Source: an uncultured Siphonobacter sp.
GTDB lineage: Bacteria > Bacteroidota > Bacteroidia > Cytophagales > Spirosomataceae
Assembly (NCBI GenBank): GCA_913774715.1
Contig: CAJYHS010000191.1
Coordinates: 1 to 64,000 of the forward strand
Length of the DNA: 64,000 nucleotides
Direction of reading: 5' to 3'
The position numbers and the translations under genes were made by a program. Each line of letters begins with the position of its first letter. Position 1 is the stretch's first letter. Below the pieces are notes generated by a model that was given only the letters and a program-made list of their open reading frames with translations, was not told where the DNA came from and did no database searches. Of this stretch, positions 39,864-49,293 are shown piece after piece.

Positions 39864-41324
39864 ATGCAAAGTAAAACGTCTCCCCTGGTTACTTCAAAGA
39901 AACGTCTTTGGGAAGTAATCTTCGCTTCTTCCGCCGGAACAGTAATTGAATGGTACGATTTCTACATTTTTGGTAGCCTCGCTGCTATTATTTCTACCAA
40001 ATTTTTTCCTCCTGAAAATCCAGCCGCGGCGTTTCTAAGTACCCTGGCTACGCATGGAGCTGGGTTCGTAGCTCGACCCTTCGGAGCGGTCGTCTTTGGC
40101 AGACTCGGCGACATGATTGGGCGAAAGTACACTTTCCTGGTCACACTCATGCTCATGGGCGGCAGTACCTTTGCGATTGCCTTTATCCCTCAATACAGTG
40201 CTATTGGCATCATGGCCCCTATTATTCTTCTATTGCTCCGCGTTTTACAGGGGCTGGCTCTAGGAGGAGAATACGGAGGAGCGGCCACCTATGTCGCCGA
40301 ACATTCTCCTGATCATCAGCGAGGTAAATTTACCAGTTATATCCAAACTACGGCCTCTATTGGATTTTTCATATCTATCATCGTGATTTTAGGCTGCCAG
40401 TTCATCCTTGGAAAATCTGCTTTCAGTAATTGGGGCTGGCGACTGCCCTTTGCCCTATCCGGTTTGCTGGTGATTTTATCTTACTTCATTCGTAGAAATA
40501 TGGATGAGTCTCCTGCTTTTGCCAAACTGAAGAAGGAAGGAAATGTATCAAAAACGCCCCTGCGTGATGCGTTTAAAAGCAAAGCCAACATCCAATTGAT
40601 GCTGATCGCAATGTTCGGTGCGATCATTGGTCAGGGAGCTATCTGGCATACCAGCCAATTTTATGCCCAGATTTTTATTACTAAAATTCTCAATGTAGAA
40701 TACAGCTCTGCTCAAACCGTTATGGCGATTGCTGTAACCTGTGCGACTCCCTTCTTCGTAATTTTCGGTACTCTATCGGATCGGATCGGGCGTAAGAAAG
40801 TAATGATGGCGGGCCTGTTAGGTGCTAGTTTATTTCTATATCCCTTATACAAAGGCATAGATCATGTAGTAAACACCGGCACTATTCTGGAAACTAAAAT
40901 TACTCCCGAAGCTCAGGTGACAACGTATGCGGATGGAAAGGTACTTACCAAGACGTTAACCAAGCAGGCGAATGGAAGGATTGATACCCAAACGGAGATT
41001 AAACTCCCCACCACTACACTCTTTATAGTTGGATTACTGGTCTTTATTCAGGTTCTGTTTGCCACCATGGCTTACGGACCCATTGCGGCCTTTCTAGTTG
41101 AGCTGTTTCCTACCAAGATCCGCTACACCTCTTTATCAATTCCCTATAACATCGCCAACGGTATCTTTGGCGGCTGTTCTCCATTTGTGGCGACCTGGTT
41201 AGCTACCATGACCGGCTCCAAATTTGCAGGACTCTATTACCCGATCTTACTGACATCCATTTCGTTCATCATTGGAATGATTTATATTAAGGAAACGGCA
41301 GGAAAGAAACTTGAAGATGAATAA
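39864..41324 (+). CDS. MHS-family MFS transporter
   Basis: A 486-residue transporter with 12 predicted membrane spans. The metabolite:H+ symporter pattern appears as GTVIEWYDFYIFGSLAAII at TM1, GRLGDMIGRKYTF at the 2-3 loop, LALGGEYGGAATYVAEHSPD and GTLSDRIGRKKVMM at the 8-9 loop. MHS transporters bring in proline, betaine, alpha-ketoglutarate or citrate with protons. An extra ~60-residue, hydrophilic periplasmic stretch (TKITPEAQVTTYADGKVLTK) sits between two late spans. The substrate is unknown. The stop overlaps the terminator hairpin at 41323. Confidence 0.85.
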   Translation: MQSKTSPLVTSKKRLWEVIFASSAGTVIEWYDFYIFGSLAAIISTKFFPPENPAAAFLSTLATHGAGFVARPFGAVVFGRLGDMIGRKYTFLVTLMLMGGSTFAIAFIPQYSAIGIMAPIILLLLRVLQGLALGGEYGGAATYVAEHSPDHQRGKFTSYIQTTASIGFFISIIVILGCQFILGKSAFSNWGWRLPFALSGLLVILSYFIRRNMDESPAFAKLKKEGNVSKTPLRDAFKSKANIQLMLIAMFGAIIGQGAIWHTSQFYAQIFITKILNVEYSSAQTVMAIAVTCATPFFVIFGTLSDRIGRKKVMMAGLLGASLFLYPLYKGIDHVVNTGTILETKITPEAQVTTYADGKVLTKTLTKQANGRIDTQTEIKLPTTTLFIVGLLVFIQVLFATMAYGPIAAFLVELFPTKIRYTSLSIPYNIANGIFGGCSPFVATWLATMTGSKFAGLYYPILLTSISFIIGMIYIKETAGKKLEDE

Positions 41325-41351
41325 AAAAAGGCAGCTTATCTGCCTTTTTTT
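41323..41351. terminator. Bidirectional terminator, MFS and kinase genes
   Basis: AAAAAAAGGCAG pairs perfectly with CTGCCTTTTTTT across CTTAT; U runs exist on both strands, and it overlaps the transporter stop. Confidence 0.85.
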
Positions 41352-41352
41352 A

Positions 41353-43164
41353 TTAAATACTCATGACCAAATCAAACCTGGTGCCATCTTCGTTATTCAC
41401 ATTCAGTATAGCCCCAATTTGATCACTCAGCATTACAATTAATCGTTTTCCAAAAGAACCAGCAGGTCGCTGCCAGACATCCATATCAATACCCGGACCA
41501 TTATCTCTGATTTCCAAATGTAACTTTTCACGCTCATTTAAAATGATACTTAATTGAGGGTTATCTATTTGCTCAAAAGCATGTTTAAATGAGTTCGTAA
41601 TAATTTCATTTAATATCAATCCTAAAGGTACGGCAATCTCTACGTCTAATTCTACCTCTGCTATATCTACCCGTAAGTCAAAGTCTTCTATTCTATAGCC
41701 ATAAGCATATAGTAAGCCTTCCACTAAATCACCAATATATTCTTTCATATTTACCTTTGTGATATTATCACTTTCGTAAAGTTTCTGATGAATCAGTGAC
41801 ATAGCCTCTACACGTTGCTGACCCTCCCTTACGGCTTTCACGGCTCCTTCATCCTCTAATCGGGTAGACTGTAATCGCAGCAAACTCGAAATTATAGCTA
41901 GATTGTTTTTTACCCGATGGTGTAATTCCTTCATCAAGTTTTTCAACTGTTCGGACTGCTCGCTAATCTGCTTATTACGACTCCATATTAATTTATTTGT
42001 TGATTCGAGTTCTTTATTTACCTGACGAATTAATTTATATTGCCAGAGAGCTATACCCAGTAAAACAAGCATAACCAGCGATCCAGCTACTAACCACCAG
42101 AATTGTTTATTTTTCAGAGCATTTTCCTCATCTAGTCTAACAATTTCCAGCTCTTTTTCCTGGGTTTTAAATTTAGTTTCTGAATCTATTAATTGCTGTC
42201 TCTTTTCCGTATTGGTAATTGTATCGTTAGCAGCAATCCACTTTACCTGATATTGAAAGGCACTTTTGTAATCTCCCCTTTTTTCTGCAATGCGGGTTAA
42301 TATACCATAGATCTCCTGCTCATATCGATAACGTTCCGGCTGATCTTTACTCCAATCAAGAGCTAACTTCGCATATTTTTCCGCTTCTTCCAGTCGATTT
42401 AAAGGAATTAAAGTATTAGGATAGTTAATATAAATATATCCCTTCAGATATTCATCATTCTTCCGGTTGGCAATCTCCAAGCATTCTTTATAAGTTGCTT
42501 CCGATTCTTTATACATGCCGGCATTTTTATAGATGATACCTCGATTAAAGGTTACCATCAGGTATTTTTCTTTTTCACTACCTACATATCGCTTTGCTTC
42601 ACTATTATATTCAAGGGCTTTAGCATAGTTTTTACGCATGTCTTCAAGCGTTGCCAGCTCCATATTAAACTGAATCAATAGCTCTTTATCATTTAATTTA
42701 TTGGCTATAGCCATTCCCTTTTTCAAATAGGGTTCCGCTGATACATAGTTGTTTAGAGAAATATAAGCAAAAGCAATATAATCCAAAACTCTAGCCTGAC
42801 GACGTAATTCTTTACTGGCAAAAAAAAAGTTTAACGCTTTTTCATAATGTAAAATAGCTTCCGTTGGATTACTCTTATCCCTCGCTAAAAGTCCGTATGA
42901 AAAATAAGTTCGTCCCAGTAATACTGTATCCTTTAACGTAGTAGCGATAGTTAATAATTTATCAACAGCCTTCTTGGATTCCATGTATTGAGCATGATCA
43001 GACATGGTTGACTCAAATTTAGATATAGAATCAAACTGTGCTCTTTCCGGCAGATCATTAATGGTTTTCATGTACTCTTCAAAAGACTGTATTTTTGAAG
43101 ATTGAGCGTATAATAAACTGGGAATGTTACTAATTAACAGGAGAGCCAGCAGAATATTTTTCAT
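41353..43164 (-). CDS. TPR sensor histidine kinase, HisKA_2 type
   Basis: The frame reaches to 43275, but the Met at 43164 (MKNILLALLLISNIPSLLYA) starts a signal peptide; 603 residues. Residues ~70-340 are tetratricopeptide-like repeats (EAILHYEKALNFF, AEPYLKKGMAIANKL, YKESEATYKECLEIA) in the periplasm, followed by a membrane span (WWLVAGSLVMLVLLGIALWQ) and a coiled coil. The HisKA_2 box is MKELHHRVKNNLAIISSLLR with the phospho-His, and the ATPase ends with NEIITNSFKHAF and RDNGPGIDMDVW. It is paired with the LytTR regulator upstream, 22 bp before. Confidence 0.9.
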   Translation of the reverse strand: MKNILLALLLISNIPSLLYAQSSKIQSFEEYMKTINDLPERAQFDSISKFESTMSDHAQYMESKKAVDKLLTIATTLKDTVLLGRTYFSYGLLARDKSNPTEAILHYEKALNFFFASKELRRQARVLDYIAFAYISLNNYVSAEPYLKKGMAIANKLNDKELLIQFNMELATLEDMRKNYAKALEYNSEAKRYVGSEKEKYLMVTFNRGIIYKNAGMYKESEATYKECLEIANRKNDEYLKGYIYINYPNTLIPLNRLEEAEKYAKLALDWSKDQPERYRYEQEIYGILTRIAEKRGDYKSAFQYQVKWIAANDTITNTEKRQQLIDSETKFKTQEKELEIVRLDEENALKNKQFWWLVAGSLVMLVLLGIALWQYKLIRQVNKELESTNKLIWSRNKQISEQSEQLKNLMKELHHRVKNNLAIISSLLRLQSTRLEDEGAVKAVREGQQRVEAMSLIHQKLYESDNITKVNMKEYIGDLVEGLLYAYGYRIEDFDLRVDIAEVELDVEIAVPLGLILNEIITNSFKHAFEQIDNPQLSIILNEREKLHLEIRDNGPGIDMDVWQRPAGSFGKRLIVMLSDQIGAILNVNNEDGTRFDLVMSI

Positions 43165-43186
43165 CAGTTTCGGGTATAAGTAATAA

Positions 43187-43960
43187 CTAATTAATCTGAA
43201 AAATTCGCATGAATTCATCTTTATACTGCCGACCCATTGGAATAGTAAATTGGTCTGCCATAATTTCTTTTTCACTAAAACTTTTTATCTTTTTAATATT
43301 TACAGCGTATGATCGGTGAACACGCATTAACTTTTCAATTCCCAATCGGTGCAAGGTTAAGCTAAGGGTTAAGCGAATCGAATACTTTTTATCATTAGTT
43401 ACTATAGTAGTATAGGTATTATCGGCTTCCAGATAGATAATATCATGCGTATCAATTCGAACGAACTGGTAGTTATGCTTGATGAAAATAGATTGATCTA
43501 TCTTAAGAATAACTTCTCTCGTCTGACCATCTTTATCCGCTACCCGGCTTGGTTCTTTAACAAAAGTGGAGTTTTCCCGAGCTAAAAAATTCTGGATGGC
43601 AAGCTCAATAGCGATGTTTAGATTCGCATTATTGATAGGCTTAAATAAGTAAGCAGCTGGATAAGTTGACTTCGCCCGTTCTTTAGTCTCTTTATCTGCT
43701 AAGGCTGTGATATAAATCACCGGAACTGCTCTAAAACTTTGCAGGTGGCTAACGGTTTCTATACCATCCCATTCGCCTTTGATATTAATATCGCACAAAA
43801 CCATATCGATCTGGTTTTGCTGGAAAATTTCAAGAGCTCTCTTGCCATTATTGGCAATTCCTACTACGTAGTAACCCTCCGCTTCCAGAGTATCACATAA
43901 ATCCATCGCCAAAACGGCTTCATCTTCGATAATTAATACGCGTACTCGGGTTTCCTGCAT
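43187..43960 (-). CDS. LytTR-family response regulator
   Basis: A 257-residue regulator with an N-terminal receiver domain (EDEAVLAMDLCDTLE, phospho-acceptor Asp57 in VLCDINIKGEWDG, Lys in AYLFKPINN) and a C-terminal LytTR DNA-binding domain (FIKHNYQFVRIDTHDIIYLE, TLHRLGIEKLMRVHRSYAVN). It lies just upstream of the HisKA_2 kinase, its probable partner. The perfect inverted repeat ATATTTG-A-CAAATAT at 43979-43993, 19 bp before the start, may be its own binding site or part of the promoter. Confidence 0.9.
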   Translation of the reverse strand: MQETRVRVLIIEDEAVLAMDLCDTLEAEGYYVVGIANNGKRALEIFQQNQIDMVLCDINIKGEWDGIETVSHLQSFRAVPVIYITALADKETKERAKSTYPAAYLFKPINNANLNIAIELAIQNFLARENSTFVKEPSRVADKDGQTREVILKIDQSIFIKHNYQFVRIDTHDIIYLEADNTYTTIVTNDKKYSIRLTLSLTLHRLGIEKLMRVHRSYAVNIKKIKSFSEKEIMADQFTIPMGRQYKDEFMRIFQIN

Positions 43961-43978
43961 TGGATCAACGTTTACTCT

Positions 43979-43993
43979 ATATTTGACAAATAT
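43979..43993. promoter_or_regulatory. Inverted repeat before the LytTR regulator gene
   Basis: ATATTTG-A-CAAATAT is a perfect 15-bp palindrome 19 bp before the start codon. Position suggests autoregulation, but one copy only and high AT content leave it uncertain. Confidence 0.35.
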
Positions 43994-44103
43994 CCTTGGA
44001 ATTCAGTGACTGTTGGCGGACGGTAAGCGTTACTATATTACCATTTAGCAAACCGAATGAACAGTTAAACCTATTCATTTTCGTTTGGTACACTAAAAAT
44101 AAT

Positions 44104-44130
44104 AAACGGAGCCATATAGCTCCGTTTATT
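44104..44130 (-). terminator. Terminator of the small zinc-ribbon gene
   Basis: AAACGGAGC pairs with GCTCCGTTT with a 6-base loop, and the minus strand continues in an AT-rich tail. Confidence 0.65.
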
Positions 44131-44160
44131 TGTGTATTCTCCGTATTAAATGTTTGTTTT

Positions 44161-44322
44161 TTAAAGCTTCGCAAAAAATCTTCTGCATCTGAGGCAGATA
44201 AACCACTTAAGAGGTAAAAAAAATAAGAGTGTACGAATCGCAATCGGGCGACGACGGCGTTCTACTTCAGATGCTTTACAAAATGGACAGCACTTAGTTG
44301 CAGATATACTTGTAGTCATCAT
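44161..44322 (-). CDS. 53-residue double CxxC zinc-ribbon protein
   Basis: An ATG at 44322 (a second Met directly follows) opens MMTTSISATKCCPFCKASEV, then RRRRPIAIRTLLFFLPLKW and FICLRCRRFFAKL. CPFC and CLRC form a classic zinc ribbon, separated by a basic patch and a short hydrophobic stretch. A similar small family with CPxC...CxxCxRRF occurs widely in Bacteroidota; function unknown. A terminator follows at 44104-44130. It is shorter than 60 residues and easy to miss. Confidence 0.65.
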   Translation of the reverse strand: MMTTSISATKCCPFCKASEVERRRRPIAIRTLLFFLPLKWFICLRCRRFFAKL

Positions 44323-45255
44323 AAGTGAGGTGGGTTTAGGTAACTAGGAGGAAACTAGACCCCTACAAACAATCTTGGTGCAAAAGACCAGTCTATGACT
44401 AAAAGCATGTAGCGGTGGTCCCAATAAAACTCTTGAGAAAGAGAAAGCTTTTCATTCGTTTGCCCTCTTACAAAAAGCCTCTCTCCCTCTCGAGTGCATG
44501 GGTTAATACAAACCGGATTTAAGATTCACTGCAGGTCTATTCCTTAACAGAGCTCTGACTTATTTTAAGAAAAGTTGCAATTTCTTATGGCGGGTAATTC
44601 GGTTTCTTTTAGCATTACAAACATATACTAAAAGTTATCCTGAATTTGGTAAATGTAGGTAAACTAACCATGACAGGTAGTCAATGACAGCATTTGGTTA
44701 GTAAAGCTTGTCTATACATTTTTATTTTTCATTAACTCGCTTATTTTCTACTAATAAAACACATAATATCCTAGTATTAATGCAAAAAATTAATTGAGAA
44801 CGTATTGACTATCAATAAGTTGGTTATTATAAACAATAAAATAAATCTTATCAAATGCCAATATTTAATACTTTAATGCAATGTAATTTATACGCATTTT
44901 CATTTTTATATTCATTTGATATTTAAGATATTATCAATAACATTTAAACGTTATAGCCAAATTTTATCTGTCATCCTTCTATTTATTAACACGATTTATA
45001 AAGATAACTAGCTATTAATATATGTTATCTAAAATTTAACAAATACTTAATATACAATGTGTTTCTATTTGCTTTACCTAGGGGTTGTTTGCACTTTATA
45101 AGTGGAAAATGAATTTGCAATTATTTAGTAACCAAACTTATCAAATAGCTTAGAAATTTATCGCCGATAATAAATCTTGAGGCCTTTATGGGGTATTTAT
45201 CTCTGATCGGGGTCATATCATTGGTAGTTTCGCATGGATTTAACGTTACCACTCT
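44323..45255. other. 930-bp AT-rich gap without a gene
   Basis: No gene was found. The stretch 44700-45190 is clearly more AT-rich than its surroundings and contains many TTTAT and TATTT runs, plus AGATAAC...GTTATCT (45002-45008 and 45024-45030). The region at 44341-44371 (GGTAACTAGGAGGAAACTAGACC) forms a short CTAG hairpin in the leader of the small zinc-ribbon gene. TAGTTTCG at 45224 approximates the -7 element of the DUF6807 gene. Confidence 0.4.
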
Positions 45256-46293
45256 ATGACTTCTCTCTCTAAACTTCTTTTATGTGGCTCCACTCTGTTG
45301 CTCAGCGTTCAGGCGATGGGACAAAAAATGATTGAGCTGAAATCGGATGAAAAAGCTAAAAAGGTGGATGTCCTCGTTGAGGGCAAGCCTTTTACCAGTT
45401 ACTTCTATCCTGGCGAACAGGTGTTGAAAAAAGCCGTTCTGTATCCAGTTTACTCGCCTCAGGGAAACATTGTTACCCGCGGCTGGCCCCTTGATCCTCG
45501 TCCCGGCGAGCGGGTGGACCATCCTCACCACGTAGGAATCTGGTTTAACTATGAAGATGTAAATGGCTTCGATTACTGGAATAACTCCAATACACCGCCT
45601 AATCCTAAAGCAAAATACGGCACGATTCGCCACACGGGTATCAAAGCGAAGAAGGACGGAAAGCGAGCTGAGTTAACGGTAACCGCCGACTGGGTTGAAG
45701 ATAATGGCAAAGGAAAAAAGGTGTTGGAAGAACGTACCACTTATTTCTTTACCGCCTCTGACAAACAGCGGATCATCGACCGGGTTACGGTGCTAAAAGC
45801 CGTAGAAGACGCTCATTTCAAAGATGTAAAAGACGGGATGTTTGCCATTCGGGTGGCTCGTCAGTTGGAGTTACCTTCTACCAAAGCTGAAAAGTATACG
45901 GATGCCAACGGTGTAGAAACGTCAGTACCTAAATTAGATAATACGGGGGTTACGGGTAACTACCGTTCGAGTGAAGGGGTAGAAGGAGCAAAAGTGTGGA
46001 GCACGCGAGGTCGCTGGATGAATTTAACGGGTAAAATTGATAAAGAAACCGTTTCCATCGCTATGATTGACCATCCTAAAAATGTTAACTATCCTACTTT
46101 CTGGCACGCCCGTGATTATGGCCTGTTTGCGTTGAACCCGCTCGGAGAAAAGGTTTTCACGGAGGGTAAAAAAGAACTGAATTACCAGCTCAAGAAAGGC
46201 CAGTCCGTTGTATTCCGGTATCGGGTAGTCATTACTTCAGGTGGAGCCAGTGATGCTGAGTTAAATAAACTGGCTGACGCCTTTGCCAAGTGA
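45256..46293 (+). CDS. Secreted DUF6807 (PmoA-like) protein
   Basis: A 345-residue protein with a signal peptide (residues 1-22, cut after AMG-QK). The DUF6807 pattern is visible: FTSYFYPGEQVLKKAVLYPV, RPGERVDHPHHVGIWFNYED, GTIRHTGIKAKKDGK, IDHPKNVNYPTFWHARDYGL then FALNPLG. The His residues at DHPHH and the tandem beta sandwich suggest a sugar- or metal-related enzyme; the annotation name 'methane oxygenase PmoA' is historic and gives no function. The family is common beside glycan genes in Bacteroidota. A terminator lies at 46322-46347. Confidence 0.7.
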   Translation: MTSLSKLLLCGSTLLLSVQAMGQKMIELKSDEKAKKVDVLVEGKPFTSYFYPGEQVLKKAVLYPVYSPQGNIVTRGWPLDPRPGERVDHPHHVGIWFNYEDVNGFDYWNNSNTPPNPKAKYGTIRHTGIKAKKDGKRAELTVTADWVEDNGKGKKVLEERTTYFFTASDKQRIIDRVTVLKAVEDAHFKDVKDGMFAIRVARQLELPSTKAEKYTDANGVETSVPKLDNTGVTGNYRSSEGVEGAKVWSTRGRWMNLTGKIDKETVSIAMIDHPKNVNYPTFWHARDYGLFALNPLGEKVFTEGKKELNYQLKKGQSVVFRYRVVITSGGASDAELNKLADAFAK

Positions 46294-46321
46294 TAATCTA
46301 AGCACTTAACTGTATCATATC

Positions 46322-46354
46322 ATCCGCAGCCCACAGGGTCTGCGGATTTTTTTA
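46322..46354 (+). terminator. Terminator of the DUF6807 gene
   Basis: ATCCGCAG pairs with CTGCGGAT and is followed by TTTTTTT. Confidence 0.8.
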
Positions 46355-46411
46355 CATCCACTTTTCAGATTCAGCTATCTGCTTTCACAAAATTTTTAGA
46401 GATTGGCAGCT

Positions 46412-46909
46412 ATGAAACAAGTAGTCGTTTTAATTGGCGTCAGTGGAAGCGGTAAATCAACCTGGGCGAAAGAATTCTGTCTGAATCAGCCGAACTGGCT
46501 TCGCATCAGCCGGGATGAATTACGACGAAGTTTAATCCCCGTTTCCTTAGGTGCCTACTGGCATTGGCCCAAGGAAGATCAAAGCCGCATTGAACATCTG
46601 GTAGATCGCATGCATACCAGGCTCCTGACTGATGCCTTACGCTCAGGCTGGAATGTAATCATGGATAATACGCACCTTAAAAAGGCTTACTTTGAAGAAT
46701 ACATTACCTTATTGCTACGAAACTTTCCTTCATTTAGCATTCAGTATCGATTGTTTGATACGCCGCTTGAAATTTGTCAGGAAAGGGATCATCTTCGCTC
46801 CGATTCTGTAGGGGCAAATGCCGTAGCTTATCAATATTCTCAACTACAGGAATTGAAGAGCAAATTTGATTTTCAAAACTTTACGTGGCCAACTCAAACT
46901 AATTCTTAA
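46412..46909 (+). CDS. P-loop kinase (T4 PNK-like)
   Basis: The frame begins at a TTG (46403), but the ATG at 46412 (MKQVVVLIGVSGSGKST) is the better start; 165 residues. Walker A is GVSGSGKS at residues 9-16. A second motif, RISRDELRRSL, resembles the D-x-x-R substrate site of polynucleotide-kinase-like AAA proteins, and VIMDNTHL is the Walker B-like stretch. The substrate (nucleic acid 5' end or a small molecule) is unknown. It is 9 bp from mgsA and probably cotranscribed. Confidence 0.7.
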   Translation: MKQVVVLIGVSGSGKSTWAKEFCLNQPNWLRISRDELRRSLIPVSLGAYWHWPKEDQSRIEHLVDRMHTRLLTDALRSGWNVIMDNTHLKKAYFEEYITLLLRNFPSFSIQYRLFDTPLEICQERDHLRSDSVGANAVAYQYSQLQELKSKFDFQNFTWPTQTNS

Positions 46910-46918
46910 GTAACCCCT

Positions 46919-47383
46919 ATGCCAAGCAGACATTTGACTCCACATAAGAAAATAGCCCTTGTCGCTCACGATCATAAGAAAGCTGAGATTCTGGAATGGG
47001 CTTTAAACAACCGTGAATTTCTGAGTAACCACGAGCTTTACGCCACTGGTACTACAGGCCGTCTATTAGAAGAAGCTCTAAAACTTCCCGTAACAAAGTT
47101 ACTTTCGGGTCCACTGGGGGGCGATCAGCAAATTGGGGCCATGATTGCGGAATCTAAAATTGATGCTATTATATTCTTTTGGGATCCAATGGAATCCCAA
47201 CCACACGATCCTGATGTTAAAGCCTTACTACGGCTAGCCGTGGTTTGGAATATTCCGATGGCTTGTAATCGGTCAACCGCCGACTTCCTGCTGAGTTCAC
47301 CACTGATGCATCAAGAGTACGAATCACAACTCACTGATTATAGTACCTACCTAAAGCGTCAGGTTATTGAAAATTTCAACTAA
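46919..47383 (+). CDS. mgsA: Methylglyoxal synthase
   Basis: A 154-residue MgsA with the expected length. The start MPSRHLTPHKKIALVAHDHK, LYATGTTGRLLEEA, the active-site stretch LLSGPLGGDQQIGAMIAE and IFFWDPMESQPHDPDVKALL match the family. It turns dihydroxyacetone phosphate into methylglyoxal and phosphate, a bypass used when phosphate is short. In E. coli it is inhibited by phosphate. The catalytic Asp is the one in GGDQQIG; the His in PHDPD also lines the site. Confidence 0.9.
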   Translation: MPSRHLTPHKKIALVAHDHKKAEILEWALNNREFLSNHELYATGTTGRLLEEALKLPVTKLLSGPLGGDQQIGAMIAESKIDAIIFFWDPMESQPHDPDVKALLRLAVVWNIPMACNRSTADFLLSSPLMHQEYESQLTDYSTYLKRQVIENFN

Positions 47384-47427
47384 TAAAAAAGGCCGCACGG
47401 AAAATTCCGTACGGCCTTTTTTATTAG
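47380..47427. terminator. 23-bp stem shared by mgsA and the convergent MFS gene
   Basis: Bases 47380-47402 pair with 47405-47427 with a single C/A mismatch. It overlaps the mgsA stop and contains A/U runs for both directions. Confidence 0.8.
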
Positions 47428-47437
47428 TCTTGATCGT

Positions 47438-48607
47438 TTATGCTAAAACTTGTGATCTTACTGAATTCTTCTGTCGATAATACATCACTACTGACATAAG
47501 AAAACCGGTAAATGCCAGCATAGCTCCCACCCATTGTGGAGAAGTATAACCCAGTCCTGCTGCAATAGGTAAACCGCCCAGATAAGCTCCCAGGGCATTT
47601 CCCATGTTAAAGCCCGCCTGACTCACCGACGAGGCTAGCATTTCGGAACCATTCGAAGCCCGAATCATCAGAATCTGGATGGGTGCTCCGAGTGTAAATG
47701 AAATAGCTCCGGTAACGAAGGTCATGACCAGCAGAGGAATTTTAAACGGAGCAATGAATGAGACAATGGTCAGTGAAACCGCCATCAACAGTAAAAACAA
47801 TGCCGTGGCCTTGATTGGCGAAAGGCGGTCAGCCGTAAAACCTGCAATCAGATTACCCACCGACATACCTACTCCAGCCAGTACCAGAATCCAGGTTATT
47901 TCTTCGCTTTTGAAGCCGCCAACTTCAGTCAATAAGGGGGCGATGTAACTAAACCAGGCAAATAACCCGCCCGTACCGATAGCCGTAATACCCAAAATCA
48001 GCCAGGGTTCTACCCGGGTGAAAATCTTCAGGTCTTTGATAATGTTTGAATCTCCTACGGCCGGCAAGCTGGGTAATAACTGTTGAAGACTGAACATTGT
48101 TAATAAACCGACACCGGCAATGATGATGAAGGTAATCCGCCAGCTCATGGTGTGTCCAATGTACGTTCCCAGCGGCACTCCAATGATATTGGCAATCGTC
48201 AATCCGGCAAACATTACCGAAATGGCCTGTGCTTGTTTGCCGGGCGTAGCCAACCGACTGGCTACGACAGCACCCACACCAAAAAATGCTCCGTGCGGAA
48301 GCCCCGACAGAAGACGGGTCAGCATCATTAGCTGATAATTGGGAGCAAAAGAAGACAAGGCATTACAGAAGGTAAACAGGGCCATCAAACCCAGCAGGAT
48401 CTTTTTGGGCGGATAATTACCCGCAATTCCCACCAGCAAAGGAGCACCCAGCACAACGCCAAGGGCGTAAGCCGAAATCAAGTGACCTGCTTCGGGAATG
48501 GTAATGTGCAGATCCCGGGCAATATCCGGCAAAATACCCATCATGACAAATTCGGTCATACCAATACCGAACCCGCCAACGGTTAAAGAAAGCAAACTTT
48601 TTTTCAT
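47438..48607 (-). CDS. MFS exporter of the AraJ/DHA1 type
   Basis: A 389-residue protein with 12 predicted spans, beginning MKKSLLSLTVGGFGIGMTEF and VMMGILPDIARDLHITIPEA. The pattern RLLSGLPHGAFFGVGAVVAS at TM4 with the SLFATPGKQAQAISVMFAGL-like 4-5 region, and NLIAGFTADRLSPIKAT, match sugar and drug efflux MFS members such as AraJ. The substrate is unknown. The DoxX gene lies 45 bp upstream on the same strand and may share its transcript. Confidence 0.8.
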   Translation of the reverse strand: MKKSLLSLTVGGFGIGMTEFVMMGILPDIARDLHITIPEAGHLISAYALGVVLGAPLLVGIAGNYPPKKILLGLMALFTFCNALSSFAPNYQLMMLTRLLSGLPHGAFFGVGAVVASRLATPGKQAQAISVMFAGLTIANIIGVPLGTYIGHTMSWRITFIIIAGVGLLTMFSLQQLLPSLPAVGDSNIIKDLKIFTRVEPWLILGITAIGTGGLFAWFSYIAPLLTEVGGFKSEEITWILVLAGVGMSVGNLIAGFTADRLSPIKATALFLLLMAVSLTIVSFIAPFKIPLLVMTFVTGAISFTLGAPIQILMIRASNGSEMLASSVSQAGFNMGNALGAYLGGLPIAAGLGYTSPQWVGAMLAFTGFLMSVVMYYRQKNSVRSQVLA

Positions 48608-48652
48608 AAAATTTTCAAAAGGGAATGCTCGGGAAAACGAACGTTTCTGGAC

Positions 48653-49051
48653 TTACTTTCGAATCATTTTGTCCAGTGCGTATGAATTATGGGAATGTTC
48701 AAAAACTAATAATACAGTCAAAAAAGCCACATGAATTAATTGCGAGGGAATAGCTCCCCAATCCTCCACCATCGATGACCCAAAGATCAGAATGATCATG
48801 ATCCAGCTACCGATAGTTAAACCCAGGCGGGTAAAAAGGCCCAGTACAATGAGTAACCCTGCTATCAATTCAGCAAATGGCAATGCGTAACTAAACGGAG
48901 TAACCAAAGCCGATGGTAACAGAGAATCTTTGAATTTATCGACCATCCAGGCACTAAAGCCGCTTAATTTGGGTATTCGGACCAATCCATGACCTAGTAA
49001 ACTTACCCCAATGGCTACGCGAGCCAGGAAAAACGGAATTTGATTATTCAT
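48653..49051 (-). CDS. DoxX-family membrane protein
   Basis: A 132-residue protein with four predicted membrane spans. LLGHGLVRIPKLSGFSAWMV at the first span and ALPFAELIAGLLIVLGLFTR at the second match the DoxX pattern (GxxRIP...PFAExxxGxxL). DoxX-like proteins are related to thiosulfate:quinone oxidoreductase subunits, but the function of short members is unclear. It is followed by the MFS gene 45 bp further along. Confidence 0.8.
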   Translation of the reverse strand: MNNQIPFFLARVAIGVSLLGHGLVRIPKLSGFSAWMVDKFKDSLLPSALVTPFSYALPFAELIAGLLIVLGLFTRLGLTIGSWIMIILIFGSSMVEDWGAIPSQLIHVAFLTVLLVFEHSHNSYALDKMIRK

Positions 49052-49293
49052 GTAATTAATAGGTAAAGTTCTGATAATCTTATACTTACTAAATCTAAAA
49101 CAATCAAAGGTATTTCCTTACTCCTTTTCCGTTCACAAAGTTCATCAAATCCTATGAGTTAAATAAGAAAAGTACAAAAAACATTCCCAAATCTATAAAT
49201 ATTCTAATTTATTGGTTTGGCAGTACAATTCTTTTAAACGTTTAAATTTATTCGTTTTATACTTCTTCAGACTTAAGTCACTACTCTTGTTTT

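Noticed and set aside
44380-44450. 18-codon frame MKSFLFLKSFIGTTATCF with a strong purine-rich leader on the minus strand
   Set aside because: Very short, no known counterpart; the GGGAGAGAGG before it could be chance.
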